DNA of 39,883 nucleotides from Desulfovibrionaceae bacterium (GCA_022510785.1 JAFLSV010000018.1:1-39883); one strand, 5' to 3'; shown: positions 21,856 through 29,483, counted from the first letter of the stretch. Notes: a model not told the origin generated them from the letters alone. Made by a program: numbers and translations.

Positions 21856-22611
21856 ATGGAACAATATAAAAAAGGTATAGTCTGTTTTCTTGATATATTA
21901 GGCACAAAAAATACAAATAATTTTGATATGAAATATAAAATTCATAAAATATGGCATACTGAAACACATAAAGTTGAAAAAAGAGAAAATCTCCCTGGTA
22001 GATCTAGGGCGCTAAAACGTAAAGTGTATAGTTTTTCAGATTGTGCTTATTTTACATATGAATTTAAAGATGGAAATTGTAGCAGTCCTAAAAATTATAA
22101 GCGAATACTACGAGTTTTGACAACACTTCTCGTTCCCATCCAATTAATCATGTTAGAGGGATTTTTAGTCCGAGGAGGAATAACTTGTGGTGATTATTTT
22201 GTTGATGAACTTGGTATATTTGGACCAGCAATAGAATTAGCATATGTACTGGAATCATCTTATGCTATATATCCAAGAATTATTATTGATGATTATTTTG
22301 GCAATATTTTATTTGATATTCAAAAAAAAATGTATTTTAAAAATTTTATCATTAAAGATCATGATTTTTATTTTATAAATCCTTTTTATAGAATTGGTGA
22401 ATATAATAAACTTGGAACTACAAAATTTACACGGAAAATATTTTTTGATAAGCTAGAATCGCAAGCAAATAAAATGTTAAATAATAACAAGAACGAAAAA
22501 GTTAAAGTTAAATGGAGATGGATATCAGAACTAATAAAAAAAGAGCATAAGCTTGAGGAAAGTAAAAGATCAAATATCCCACATCATAGAACTGTTCCTG
22601 ATCCAAGTTAA
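21856..22611 (+). CDS. Class III nucleotide cyclase-like cargo protein
   Basis: The product has 251 residues. It opens MEQYKKGIVCFLDILGTKNT: FLDILG resembles the FxDIxGF strand of class III cyclases, with Asp13 as a metal ligand. VYSFSDCAYFTYEF (residues 57-70) resembles the second metal strand (Asp62). LVRGGITCGDYF (104-115) and FGPAIELAYVLES (122-134) follow the order of the RIGIHxG and GxxVNxAARLE segments. The usual transition-state Asn and Arg are replaced (IELAYV), so activity or base preference may differ. The very AT-rich gene converges on the terminase gene. A Pycsar-like signalling role is inferred from this pairing. Confidence 0.7.
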   Translation: MEQYKKGIVCFLDILGTKNTNNFDMKYKIHKIWHTETHKVEKRENLPGRSRALKRKVYSFSDCAYFTYEFKDGNCSSPKNYKRILRVLTTLLVPIQLIMLEGFLVRGGITCGDYFVDELGIFGPAIELAYVLESSYAIYPRIIIDDYFGNILFDIQKKMYFKNFIIKDHDFYFINPFYRIGEYNKLGTTKFTRKIFFDKLESQANKMLNNNKNEKVKVKWRWISELIKKEHKLEESKRSNIPHHRTVPDPS

Positions 22612-22624
22612 GAGATGGCAAGCA

Positions 22625-24097
22625 TCACGACCACCCCAGAAAATCAATACCGCCTTCAATCGGTACGCCCACATAATCCCACGGCTCCACGCTTCCTAGT
22701 TCTTTACGGGCATCCAGCATCATGGCGCAGGCAATCACGCTGTCACCGTGCCTGCCTCCTGTCGTGTCCTTGCCCCGTTTGTCCGGCACGCGGGCCACGC
22801 CCTTGACCACCTGCAAACTGCGGAAGTCAGAGAGGATGTCCGCGTTCCCTGGCAGTATCAGGGTCTTGTCCTCAAGCCCGGCCTTGAGCAGCGGCATGGT
22901 TTCCCTGTACCAGCCTTCGGCGATCATAACCTCGCGCACAAGGCCGGTGCCGTACTGCTGGCGGGCCGCTTCCGCCAGGGCGCTACCGTTACCCCGCGCA
23001 TCCAGTGAAACGCCGGAGAAGCGCGGCAGGGCGTCCAGAACGGCAAACAAAATCTGTTGCTGGGTCCGGTGCGGGCAGTTACGCAGTTCCAGGACAAAGG
23101 GAGGCGTCAGCCGCAGGTCTTTTTCCTCTGTGGCGGGCCAGAACACGGACAGGTCGCCGCTCCGGCCAAAGTCCACCCCGCAATAATGCGCCCGGTCTTT
23201 GGGCAGGGCGTCCAGAATGTCCGCCAGCCGTTCCGCTATCCAGCCGCGTGTCCACGTTTCGGCAACGGGCAGGGGCCAGTCCACAAAGTCCGCCGCAGGC
23301 TCCAGCCATGTAATGACAGGGATTTCCCTGTCCATGCACGCCTGAAGCATGGGCAAGGGCAGGTAGGCTCCGGCGCTTTGTCGCGGGATGCAGAACAGTT
23401 CTTCGTCGGCCCCGTCCCCATAGGTCTTTATCAGGTCGGCCCGCCATGCTTCCTCTGCTTCCTGGCTCCAAGGTTTTTTGGTCACGGCGCAAATGCGGTG
23501 ATAAAGCCCGTCAGAAAGGGCATCGTCCAGCGTTATGCGGTGCAGGGAGTACGGCAGACGCCCGGCGCGGATTTCCTGGACAAGTATGTTAAAGCTGTTA
23601 TCCACGCCGTTATGCGTGGATATGACAACCACCTGCCCGCCCCACATGAGCAGGGCCAGGGCGGCTTTGAGCAGTTCATCCAGGTCGTCCACGAACGCGG
23701 CTTCATCAATCACCACGCGGCCCTGTTTGCCGCGAAGGTTGCTGGGCCTGTTGGACAGGGCAAGTATCTTGTGGCCGGATGCAAAGTCTATGCGGAACGC
23801 CTTGATTTCCCGGTCGGCACTGTCCTGGAAAATATCCTCATGCACGGTGGCGGCCACGCCCTCAATCTTTTTTGCCCAGTCCGCGCAGGTATCAATATAT
23901 TCCCGCGTCATGTCCTGATTGAAGCTGATGTAAAGCACGTCCATGCCGTCCCGCCCCCGCGTGGCGGCAGTCAGGACGTCATCATACGCCTGCCCCCAGG
24001 TCAGACCAATACGGCGGCTCTTTTCCACAACCTTGACCTGGGAACGGTCTGCAACCCACCGGCTTTGATACGGCAGCAACAGCGTTTCGGCGTTCAT
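22625..24097 (-). CDS. Terminase large subunit (Mu gp28-like)
   Basis: The protein has 490 residues and starts MNAETLLLPYQSRWVADRSQ. The ATPase half has VVEKSRRIGLTW (Walker A type, 23-34), GRVVIDEAAF (Walker B, Asp131-Glu132) and VVISTHNG (coupling motif, 157-164). The nuclease half has YCGVDFGRSGDL (Asp309), VSLDARGNG (Asp366) and GRHGDSVIA (Asp452), giving the expected metal-binding carboxylates. It drives headful DNA packaging after cutting at phage pac. Its stop lies 13 bp from the end of the convergent cargo pair. Confidence 0.95.
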   Translation of the reverse strand: MNAETLLLPYQSRWVADRSQVKVVEKSRRIGLTWGQAYDDVLTAATRGRDGMDVLYISFNQDMTREYIDTCADWAKKIEGVAATVHEDIFQDSADREIKAFRIDFASGHKILALSNRPSNLRGKQGRVVIDEAAFVDDLDELLKAALALLMWGGQVVVISTHNGVDNSFNILVQEIRAGRLPYSLHRITLDDALSDGLYHRICAVTKKPWSQEAEEAWRADLIKTYGDGADEELFCIPRQSAGAYLPLPMLQACMDREIPVITWLEPAADFVDWPLPVAETWTRGWIAERLADILDALPKDRAHYCGVDFGRSGDLSVFWPATEEKDLRLTPPFVLELRNCPHRTQQQILFAVLDALPRFSGVSLDARGNGSALAEAARQQYGTGLVREVMIAEGWYRETMPLLKAGLEDKTLILPGNADILSDFRSLQVVKGVARVPDKRGKDTTGGRHGDSVIACAMMLDARKELGSVEPWDYVGVPIEGGIDFLGWS

Positions 24098-24100
24098 GCC

Positions 24101-24700
24101 TTACCCCACGCCCGCAAGTTCGCGCAGTTTTGCCGCCATCTCGGCAGACAGGCCCTGCGCTGTCTCCGGCTTGGTCTCTTTGGGCAGCGAGTTTTCAAGG
24201 TCCGTCACAAGTTCAAGGCAACGCTTCACGTCCGACACCAGGGCGGCGCTGATTTTGTCCGCATCGGCAAGGGCCAGATTGAGCTTTTTTTCCACCGCTT
24301 CCTTCAGGGCTGCCACGGCCTCGGCTTTGGTGCTGATTTTGCGCCGGACGGGCGGGGTTGCGCTGGGTATTTTCCCGGCGGCAGCCAGTTCCTGTTGCTT
24401 GAGGGCCAGGGATTCCAGACTGGATACGGCAAAGGCCATCTGCGCGGCCTCTTTGGCGTCCCCCGCCGTCAAAAGCTGCTCAAGGGCTTTATGGCGGCTT
24501 TTGACGGTGTTGATACGGATCTCGCTTTCCGCCTGCGCGATTTCAGCCCGCTTGCGTGCCCAGTCGTATTTCTGCCCCCACGCCTTGAGCGTGGTAGCCG
24601 AGACGCCTGTTTGATCTGCAACAGCGGCGTAGCTCAAGCGGTCCACACAATATAGCTCCTGCGCCCGCCAAAGCGTGTCTGAGGCATATTCCCGGCCCAT
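24101..24700 (-). CDS. Terminase small subunit (Mu gp27-like, DUF1804)
   Basis: The product has 199 residues. The N-terminus MGREYASDTLWRAQELYCVD and SYAAVADQTGVSATTLKAWG form a DNA-binding HTH. A long helical region rich in Ala, Lys and Glu follows (KALEQLLTAGDAKEAAQMAF; ALKEAVEKKLNLALADADKI). This is the layout of the DUF1804 proteins that recognise the packaging site in Mu-like phages. It ends 3 nt before the large subunit gene. Confidence 0.85.
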   Translation of the reverse strand: MGREYASDTLWRAQELYCVDRLSYAAVADQTGVSATTLKAWGQKYDWARKRAEIAQAESEIRINTVKSRHKALEQLLTAGDAKEAAQMAFAVSSLESLALKQQELAAAGKIPSATPPVRRKISTKAEAVAALKEAVEKKLNLALADADKISAALVSDVKRCLELVTDLENSLPKETKPETAQGLSAEMAAKLRELAGVG

Positions 24701-24709
24701 AGCGCCCCC

Positions 24710-24949
24710 TTACACACCCAGGTCACGTTCCAGAATATCAATCTTCCGGGTCACGCCCTTCCATTCCTGCAAGCGTTCATTCAGCTTGATGGCCAGTCGC
24801 ATGATGTATTCTCCGTCCATCTCCGCAGGCTCGGCAGTCAGCGGTATAGCGTGCCGGATGGAATCGCAGTGACTGGTGATTTCCGCCTCAATCATTTTTC
24901 GGCGGATACGCAATTCTTCACACTGGCCCAGGTTTTCCGCTCTGCTCAT
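24710..24949 (-). CDS. Small helical protein (Mu gp26 position)
   Basis: The 79-residue protein starts MSRAENLGQCEELRIRRKMI. It is entirely helical with heptad character (INLERLQEWKGVTRK-like end), consistent with a short coiled coil. Its start overlaps the upstream gene by 4 nt. Function unknown. The place corresponds to gp26 of Mu. Confidence 0.65.
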   Translation of the reverse strand: MSRAENLGQCEELRIRRKMIEAEITSHCDSIRHAIPLTAEPAEMDGEYIMRLAIKLNERLQEWKGVTRKIDILERDLGV

Positions 24950-25320
24950 TTCCCGTTCCTCGTTTCTATGATGGTGGACAAGTGTTCCATTGCCCGCGTA
25001 TTATTCACCACAACAGTCTGCAAAACATCAGCCATGCGTTCATAGTTTTTCACCAAACTGACGTTTTTCCGATAGAAGTCGGCCACTTCTTCATGCTTTT
25101 GGCCCATATCAGCGAGTATCTTTTGCGTATCGGCTCTGTACGCCTCCAGCATCCTTTCCATGCGTCTGGTCTGGCGGCTGTTCATGGCGAAAACAGCGAC
25201 AATGGCCAGCGTGGGAATAGCGGCCAGAATAAGGATGATTCCGGGTAATCCCAGGGCGATCAGACTTTTAATCAGCGGTTCCACCGCGCTGATGGCGGCA
25301 CTCAGTTCAGTCGCTCCCAT
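24946..25320 (-). CDS. Membrane-anchored coiled-coil protein (Mu gp25 position)
   Basis: The product has 124 residues. I chose MGATELSAAISAVEPLIKSL at 25320, inside the Rz1 end, over an ATG nine codons earlier. One long hydrophobic segment (ALGLPGIILILAAIPTLAIV, about residues 23-46) is followed by a charged helix with RMERMLEAYRADTQKILADM and YRKNVSLVKNYERM. The layout suggests a membrane protein with a cytoplasmic or periplasmic coiled coil. A lysis accessory or antiholin role is possible from position. Confidence 0.6.
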   Translation of the reverse strand: MGATELSAAISAVEPLIKSLIALGLPGIILILAAIPTLAIVAVFAMNSRQTRRMERMLEAYRADTQKILADMGQKHEEVADFYRKNVSLVKNYERMADVLQTVVVNNTRAMEHLSTIIETRNGK

Positions 25321-25573
25321 GTCTCCTCCGTGCCTGATAGCAGCCAAGCGCGGCGTTCAGGCCGTCAATGTACTCCCGGATCAGGTCGTCCCGATTCATA
25401 ATCCGGGCAATGTTGGCCGGGCTGTCCAGGGATTCCGCACCGTCAATCATGGGCAACACGGGCGGCATCGGGGCCGGGCAGTCGGGCAAATCAAGAATGA
25501 GCGGCGCGGCCTTCTGCCCGCAGCCACTACAAAGGACGATTAAGGCGGATAGCCACACGATTGCGCGTTTCAT
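25307..25573 (-). CDS. Rz1-like outer-membrane spanin lipoprotein
   Basis: The 88-residue protein starts MKRAIVWLSALIVLCSGCGQ, a short lipoprotein signal with VLCSGC as lipobox. The mature part is Pro-rich near its start (PDCPAPMPPVLPMI), as in Rz1. The gene starts inside the Rz-like gene in another frame (47-nt overlap). It would join Rz to fuse inner and outer membranes, the last step of lysis in Gram-negative hosts. Confidence 0.8.
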   Translation of the reverse strand: MKRAIVWLSALIVLCSGCGQKAAPLILDLPDCPAPMPPVLPMIDGAESLDSPANIARIMNRDDLIREYIDGLNAALGCYQARRRHGSD

Positions 25574-25868
25574 CGTCCACTACCTGTCCTTTTTCGGTAT
25601 CTGTCCGAGGCCGGGGCACGGCTTGCCGCATGATGGCGGCACGTTCCGCCGCGTGCTTTGCCGCCTGCGCTTCCCGGTCAAGACAGAGGCGGGCATTTTC
25701 CGCCTGCGCCGTGGCGTCCTTTTGGGCCGCTTCCGCCGCAGTCTTCCAGCCGTCCCGTTCCTTTGCCGTGACGGCGTGGCTTTGACGCTCGGCCTCAAGG
25801 TCTCCGTTCACATGATCCAGCCGCCACAGCGACAGGATAAGCGCGGCGACCAGGGCGCACGTTTTCAT
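25527..25868 (-). CDS. Rz-like inner-membrane spanin
   Basis: The product has 113 residues. ATG 25868 (MKTCALVAALILSLWRLDHV) overlaps the transglycosylase stop. An N-terminal membrane helix is followed by a long charged coiled coil (DLEAERQSHAVTAKERDGWK; AQAENARLCLDREAQAAKHA). The tail contains RTDTEKGQVVDDETRNRVAI. This is the Rz layout, and the embedded Rz1 gene supports it. Confidence 0.82.
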   Translation of the reverse strand: MKTCALVAALILSLWRLDHVNGDLEAERQSHAVTAKERDGWKTAAEAAQKDATAQAENARLCLDREAQAAKHAAERAAIMRQAVPRPRTDTEKGQVVDDETRNRVAIRLNRPL

Positions 25869-26593
25869 TTCCACGGCAGGCCCCCGGCATCAATCCCCGG
25901 CCCCCAACCCGCCTTGATATAGGCAGACTGACGTTCGAGTATCCGGCGAGGGTATTGGCGGTTTTCAGCAAAGGCCGCACGATTGCGCCCGGCGTTTACG
26001 TTTTCCACATGGCCGAACCAACGGCTTGCATCCATACCCAGGGCACTGGCTCTGGCCTTGTCCCTGATTACCCAGCCAAGCCCTCCGTTGTAGGCGCTCA
26101 GGACAAAGGCCATGCGCTCATAGTCGTTCGCGCCGTCCGTGCGCCCCCACAGCCATCTGTCATAGGCACACAACGCCCGGAGCGCCCAGCCCGGATTGAA
26201 CGGCGCGGGTTTGCCTGTCCCCGGCATCACGCTTGGCAGCCATTTCGCAGTTGCCGGCATGAATTGCGCCAGGCCCTGCGCCCCCACAGGAGAGGTCGCG
26301 CCGCTGTCCCAGCCGGATTCCGTGTGGACCTGCGCCGCGAAAACTGACACCGGCGCGTTAAGGCCCCAGTAATCGCGGGCGGCCCGTGTGAGCACAGCCT
26401 TGTGCTGTTCTGCGGCGCGGGGGATGGTGATTTCCCCGGCCTTGGCAACCGCGCAGAAAATGTAGAGGGCAAGCAGTGCCCCCAAGATGTAGGAAAAGGC
26501 TTCCAGGACAGCGCCCAGGAACTTTATGATGCACAGCAGCACCACATATCCCCATGAGCGTTCGGCTATGATTTTTATTCCGCAGCAGTTCAT
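25865..26593 (-). CDS. Membrane-anchored lytic transglycosylase (endolysin)
   Basis: The product has 242 residues and starts MNCCGIKIIAERSWGYVVLL; a frame upstream overlaps the holin gene and is not used. Residues about 15-48 are hydrophobic, acting as signal anchor. The SLT domain follows: VHTESGWDSGATSPVGAQGL (catalytic Glu92 in HTESGW), AQFMPATAKWLP and FVLSAYNGGLGWV. It cleaves peptidoglycan between MurNAc and GlcNAc. Anchoring suggests either a signal-arrest-release endolysin or one needing holin. Confidence 0.87.
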   Translation of the reverse strand: MNCCGIKIIAERSWGYVVLLCIIKFLGAVLEAFSYILGALLALYIFCAVAKAGEITIPRAAEQHKAVLTRAARDYWGLNAPVSVFAAQVHTESGWDSGATSPVGAQGLAQFMPATAKWLPSVMPGTGKPAPFNPGWALRALCAYDRWLWGRTDGANDYERMAFVLSAYNGGLGWVIRDKARASALGMDASRWFGHVENVNAGRNRAAFAENRQYPRRILERQSAYIKAGWGPGIDAGGLPWK

Positions 26594-26595
26594 GC

Positions 26596-26955
26596 TTACA
26601 GCCTCAGCGCCACGGCCATGATAAAGCCAAAAATAATGAGCGCCCGGCGGGTCAATGTTGCGCAAAACGCCAAAATATACCCTTCGATCACCGGATAATC
26701 AGGATTTCCGTCACCGCCGTCCGCATCAGGGTCCGCCCGCCAGTCTTTGACCAGATAACCAGACGGCAGGGCATACGGGAACGCCAGGTAATCAAACACC
26801 ATGCCCGTGATGGCGGCCACCACGGCCAGGGCCAGCTTGTACGTCACGACCGGCCCCTGTACCGGCGAAATGCAGAGCAGGCCCAGCAGCAGGGTTATTC
26901 CGGCAATGACAAACAAGCCCAGCAGCACACGGGGGTTGCGAAATGTTTTCTTCAT
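26596..26955 (-). CDS. Holin-like membrane protein
   Basis: This 119-residue protein starts MKKTFRNPRVLLGLFVIAGI at ATG 26955 with GAAGGAG before it. It has hydrophobic segments at about 9-30 (VLLGLFVIAGITLLLGLLCI), 37-60 (YKLALAVVAAITGMVFDYLA) and near the end (LIIFGFIMAVALRL), and a short Asp-rich loop (DPDADGGDG). As first gene of the lysis group, with three membrane helices, it is probably the holin. Confidence 0.65.
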   Translation of the reverse strand: MKKTFRNPRVLLGLFVIAGITLLLGLLCISPVQGPVVTYKLALAVVAAITGMVFDYLAFPYALPSGYLVKDWRADPDADGGDGNPDYPVIEGYILAFCATLTRRALIIFGFIMAVALRL

Positions 26956-26980
26956 GCTCGTACTCCTTCGCATTGAGACT

Positions 26981-27005
26981 GCCCGCCGGGCCAATCCCGG
27001 CGGGC
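26981..27005. other. Perfect 10-bp hairpin in the leader of the lysis operon
   Basis: GCCCGCCGGG (26981-26990) pairs with CCCGGCGGGC (26996-27005) around CCAAT. On the plus strand TTTCC follows; on the minus strand there is no T-run. It lies between the promoter-like element and the holin gene, so it may modulate the lysis transcript. Confidence 0.5.
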
Positions 27006-27034
27006 TTTCCACGAGGTACGGGACGATGCGAAAC

Positions 27035-27108
27035 GGCCCGCCCCTGAAGTATGCAGGAACGGGCCGCTGGATGCTCGGAAACGGCGCGAACAGCGCGAAC
27101 AATTTTAC
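27035..27108 (-). promoter_or_regulatory. Putative late promoter element E, upstream of lysis genes
   Basis: Minus strand: TAAAATTGTTCGCGCTGTTC, GCGCCGTTTCCGAGCATCC, then GTTCCTGCATACTTCAGG. It is the fifth member of the family and in the place of Mu Plys. The downstream part also forms a hairpin (CGGCCCG with CGGGCCG). Confidence 0.5.
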
Positions 27109-27551
27109 TCGTCAAAATCTTCACACATGGCCTTTACGTCAGAGGCACGGACGCGGGTTGGCTTCTCACGCAGTCGCACAAGTTTGCCCTCTGCTATGTA
27201 GTCATAAATGGTCCGCTCGGCCACATTCAGGCAGTACGCGGCCTGGCGCACGGTCAAAAGGTTGTGGCGTTCAAGCATTTCCTTTGGGGTGATATTGTAC
27301 AGACGGGGCGGCTCCTTGGCATAGCGCATGGGCAGCATCGGCATAAAACCTGCGGGATTTTCCAGCAGACACCGGGATGCACAGCCCACGCAAAGATACA
27401 TCCTATCGCGCACAAACCAAAAGGGACCGTTCGCCTTTTGCCAATGGGGGCAGCCTATACGGGTATAAACCGCGTTATCCGGCTTATCGGGATACGGACG
27501 CCAGCCGTTTGATGTAAGGGCAATCACATCCCGAACCAGTGTCTTGTTCAT
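27105..27551 (-). CDS. MerR/excisionase-type HTH protein, candidate late activator
   Basis: The 148-residue protein starts MNKTLVRDVIALTSNGWRPY at ATG 27551. The N-terminal half has four Cys/His positions (RIGCPHWQK and YLCVGCASRC), possibly a zinc site. The C-terminal half (LLTVRQAAYCLNVAERTIYD, YIAEGKLVRLREKPTRVRAS) is a clear helix_turn_helix_17 domain. It is the last gene before the first late promoter-like element, the place where Mu has its Mor/C activators. Activator function is an inference from place and HTH. Confidence 0.72.
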   Translation of the reverse strand: MNKTLVRDVIALTSNGWRPYPDKPDNAVYTRIGCPHWQKANGPFWFVRDRMYLCVGCASRCLLENPAGFMPMLPMRYAKEPPRLYNITPKEMLERHNLLTVRQAAYCLNVAERTIYDYIAEGKLVRLREKPTRVRASDVKAMCEDFDE

Positions 27552-27559
27552 GCGGCACC

Positions 27560-27916
27560 TCACAAACCAGGGTAAAGCCTGGCATACAGTTCTCGCGCCT
27601 CTCTTTCCGTTTGCCTGCGGCATTCCGGGCAACCGCGCTTGTCCAGCTTGCGGCAATGCCCGCAGCGGATGGATTGCAGGGCCAGGACAACCTCTTCACG
27701 CGGCAGATCCGGGCCATGCGTTGCCGCGCCTGCGTCCTTTTCATGCAGGGCTGCCCGTATCCTCGCGGCTTGTTCTTTGGTTTTGCCCGGATACTTCCCG
27801 GACAATACCAGATAAACCGTGGCCCGTTTCAGGTCTGGATTCATGCGGCAGAACGCATGGATTGACGCATATCGCGCCAGAATTTCCGCCCGCAGGCTCT
27901 CAAGCGTTTGCAGCAC
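27560..27916 (-). CDS. Putative regulator with Cys4-type motif
   Basis: About 118 residues. Start is assigned to a GTG at 27916 that overlaps the gemA-like end by 17 nt (reads VLQTLESLRAEILARYASIH); an exact start is uncertain. Residues near 35-60 (NPDLKRATVYLVLSGKYPGK) resemble an HTH, and RCGHCRKLDKRGCPECRRQT holds four Cys suited to zinc. No family recognised. It is in the middle-gene position of Mu-like phages. Confidence 0.6.
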   Translation of the reverse strand: MLQTLESLRAEILARYASIHAFCRMNPDLKRATVYLVLSGKYPGKTKEQAARIRAALHEKDAGAATHGPDLPREEVVLALQSIRCGHCRKLDKRGCPECRRQTEREARELYARLYPGL

Positions 27917-28388
27917 GGGCGGCAGCCTTGGCCTTTCTGTCAAAGCTCTTTTCGCGTCTTTGCAGGTCTGATAACAGCGTTGATATTTGACCTCTGTCCT
28001 GCATCCAGACGAACAGTTCGACACCAAAAGCCCGTTTCACGCGCTGATCCAAGCTGGACATGGAATATCCCAGCTTGCGCCAGATTGCGGCAATCTGCCT
28101 CTTTTCCTGGGCATACGGCATGGAATCTGTGATTTCCACCCAGTCCGTGCGGGAATGGGGCCGCACATCATGCTTTTTCGCTTTGGCCGGAGCAGTGAAC
28201 TTCACACCAAGCCCGGCAAAATGATGCACAAGGCGCGACAATTCATGTATGGCAAGCTGCTTGCGGCTCTCCACACCAAACTCGGAACGAAGCAGAGCGC
28301 GGAAAGTATCTTCATCCATGTCCGGCAACTGCTTCCGGGCTACCTCGATTTTGCGATACAGGGCAAGGCGTATTGATTGCTTATCCAC
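27900..28388 (-). CDS. GemA/gp16-like regulatory protein (DUF1018)
   Basis: The product has 162 residues. GTG 28388 (reading MDKQSIRLALYRKIEVARKQ) has AAGGAG upstream and overlaps the previous stop. The segments RALLRSEFGVESRKQLAIHE, LSRLVHHFAGLGVKF and EKRQIAAIWRKLGYSMSSLD followed by QRVKRAFGVE are diagnostic of DUF1018. Mu gp16/GemA affects host gene expression and DNA topology. It ends in an Ala-rich basic tail. Confidence 0.85.
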   Translation of the reverse strand: MDKQSIRLALYRKIEVARKQLPDMDEDTFRALLRSEFGVESRKQLAIHELSRLVHHFAGLGVKFTAPAKAKKHDVRPHSRTDWVEITDSMPYAQEKRQIAAIWRKLGYSMSSLDQRVKRAFGVELFVWMQDRGQISTLLSDLQRREKSFDRKAKAAARAANA

Positions 28389-29019
28389 GGCGGCGCTCCT
28401 TATGGACAATGACATCTTCCACCGGCACGAACCCACTCTTTCCTGCCAACAATACATGGATCACCCAGCGGCCCTCATAGTTCAGAATCGGCTCGGTATT
28501 CGTCCATCCCCCATCATAAAAGCCGTCAGGGCGGCGCACAGACACGCGGGACGGTTCGGGAATACTTGGGGCAGGGGCAGGCGGTTCAAGAGCGCACAGG
28601 GCTATTTCCGCCGCAATTCTGGCTATGCCATCACGCTCCAGGAAGCGCGGTTGCCCGTCTTCCGTATCCAGCCAGCGCCGGGCGGCCCGCACACGGTAAA
28701 ACCCTTCCGGGCCTCCATAATCAGGGGCCGGGGCCAGCTCCAGCTTGATACGGCTGTCACCAATCCGGATGCTGATTGATGCCGCAAATTTCCGCTTGTC
28801 CTTCATGTCGTATCCCTTCCAGCGACCATCAGGGCGTTCAACGTAGTTATCCTCTAGGCCGTGGTCGGCTAATCCGTTCCATTTGCACCGCTTGCAAACT
28901 GGCGGGAGTGAGCTCCAGTAGCAGGCGGCTTCAATATGCACACAGCACCAGCAGGAACGTTTTTCATGCTTCTTAGAAAGGTAGCCGCAGAGTGCTTCAA
29001 CATGGATAATGTTTGCCAT
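28381..29019 (-). CDS. Cys-rich phage protein, unknown function
   Basis: The 212-residue protein starts MANIIHVEALCGYLSKKHEK at an ATG overlapping the previous stop (TAATG). The first 50 residues have six Cys (RSCWCCVHIEAACYW; PPVCKRCKWNG), arranged like a zinc site. The rest is a beta-rich region with RIGDSRIKLELAPAPDYGGP and RWLDTEDGQPRFLERD. An internal Met (MKDKRKFAASISIRIGDSRI) could begin a shorter form. No family recognised. Confidence 0.6.
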   Translation of the reverse strand: MANIIHVEALCGYLSKKHEKRSCWCCVHIEAACYWSSLPPVCKRCKWNGLADHGLEDNYVERPDGRWKGYDMKDKRKFAASISIRIGDSRIKLELAPAPDYGGPEGFYRVRAARRWLDTEDGQPRFLERDGIARIAAEIALCALEPPAPAPSIPEPSRVSVRRPDGFYDGGWTNTEPILNYEGRWVIHVLLAGKSGFVPVEDVIVHKERRRG

Positions 29020-29471
29020 TATAGCCGTTCCAGTAGTCCAACCAGGGATGCAAAAACGTGGTCTTCCCCTGCCAGAAGATACATCAATTCAGCTTTTACA
29101 TTGCCTTGCTGTTCCAAGCCTTGCTGTTCCAAGACAAAAAAAGTTTCTTTACCCTGCCCGATTGCGTACCCGGCTTCCAGGTGGGCGGATTTACCGCAAT
29201 CAAGCAAAACAATGCAGGTGTCGGCCCAGTCCAGGCCATATTTGTCCAACTGATAAGCGTTTCGGGCACGGGGGTGCGCAAGGCCAGTAATAAAGCCTTG
29301 AGATGTCCAATGTTTCCAGTCTTTATCAACAACATCCCAGGAAAATCCCGGTTTTCCTGGAAGCGGCTTACGGAAATCATAAACCTCGTGCCCAGATAAG
29401 CGCAGAAGGTTTACCGCGTGCGGCTGCATTGGATTTTGCCACGAACTTGCCAGATATATCTTTCTTTTCAT
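29019..29471 (-). CDS. Nucleoside 2-deoxyribosyltransferase-like protein
   Basis: This 150-residue protein starts MKRKIYLASSWQNPMQPHAV. IYLASSW is the first strand of the fold, and DWADTCIVLLDCGKSAHLEA followed by GYAIGQGK gives the second half, with a Glu (HLEAGYA) in the catalytic position. Members exchange bases on deoxyribonucleosides or hydrolyse related nucleotides, so a role in nucleotide pools or DNA modification is possible. A 15-bp tandem repeat (29103-29132) encodes LEQQGLEQQG, an in-frame insertion near residue 120. Confidence 0.7.
   Translation of the reverse strand: MKRKIYLASSWQNPMQPHAVNLLRLSGHEVYDFRKPLPGKPGFSWDVVDKDWKHWTSQGFITGLAHPRARNAYQLDKYGLDWADTCIVLLDCGKSAHLEAGYAIGQGKETFFVLEQQGLEQQGNVKAELMYLLAGEDHVFASLVGLLERL
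29103..29132. repeat. 15-bp in-frame tandem repeat
   Basis: GCCTTGCTGTTCCAA occurs twice in direct succession within the deoxyribosyltransferase-like gene. Gain or loss of units would change length by five residues without a frameshift. Confidence 0.75.
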
Positions 29472-29483
29472 GCGATGTCCTCA

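Noticed and set aside
24946..25320. Firm assignment as antiholin
   Set aside because: One membrane helix and position are not enough, as holin-antiholin pairs usually share sequence features not seen here.
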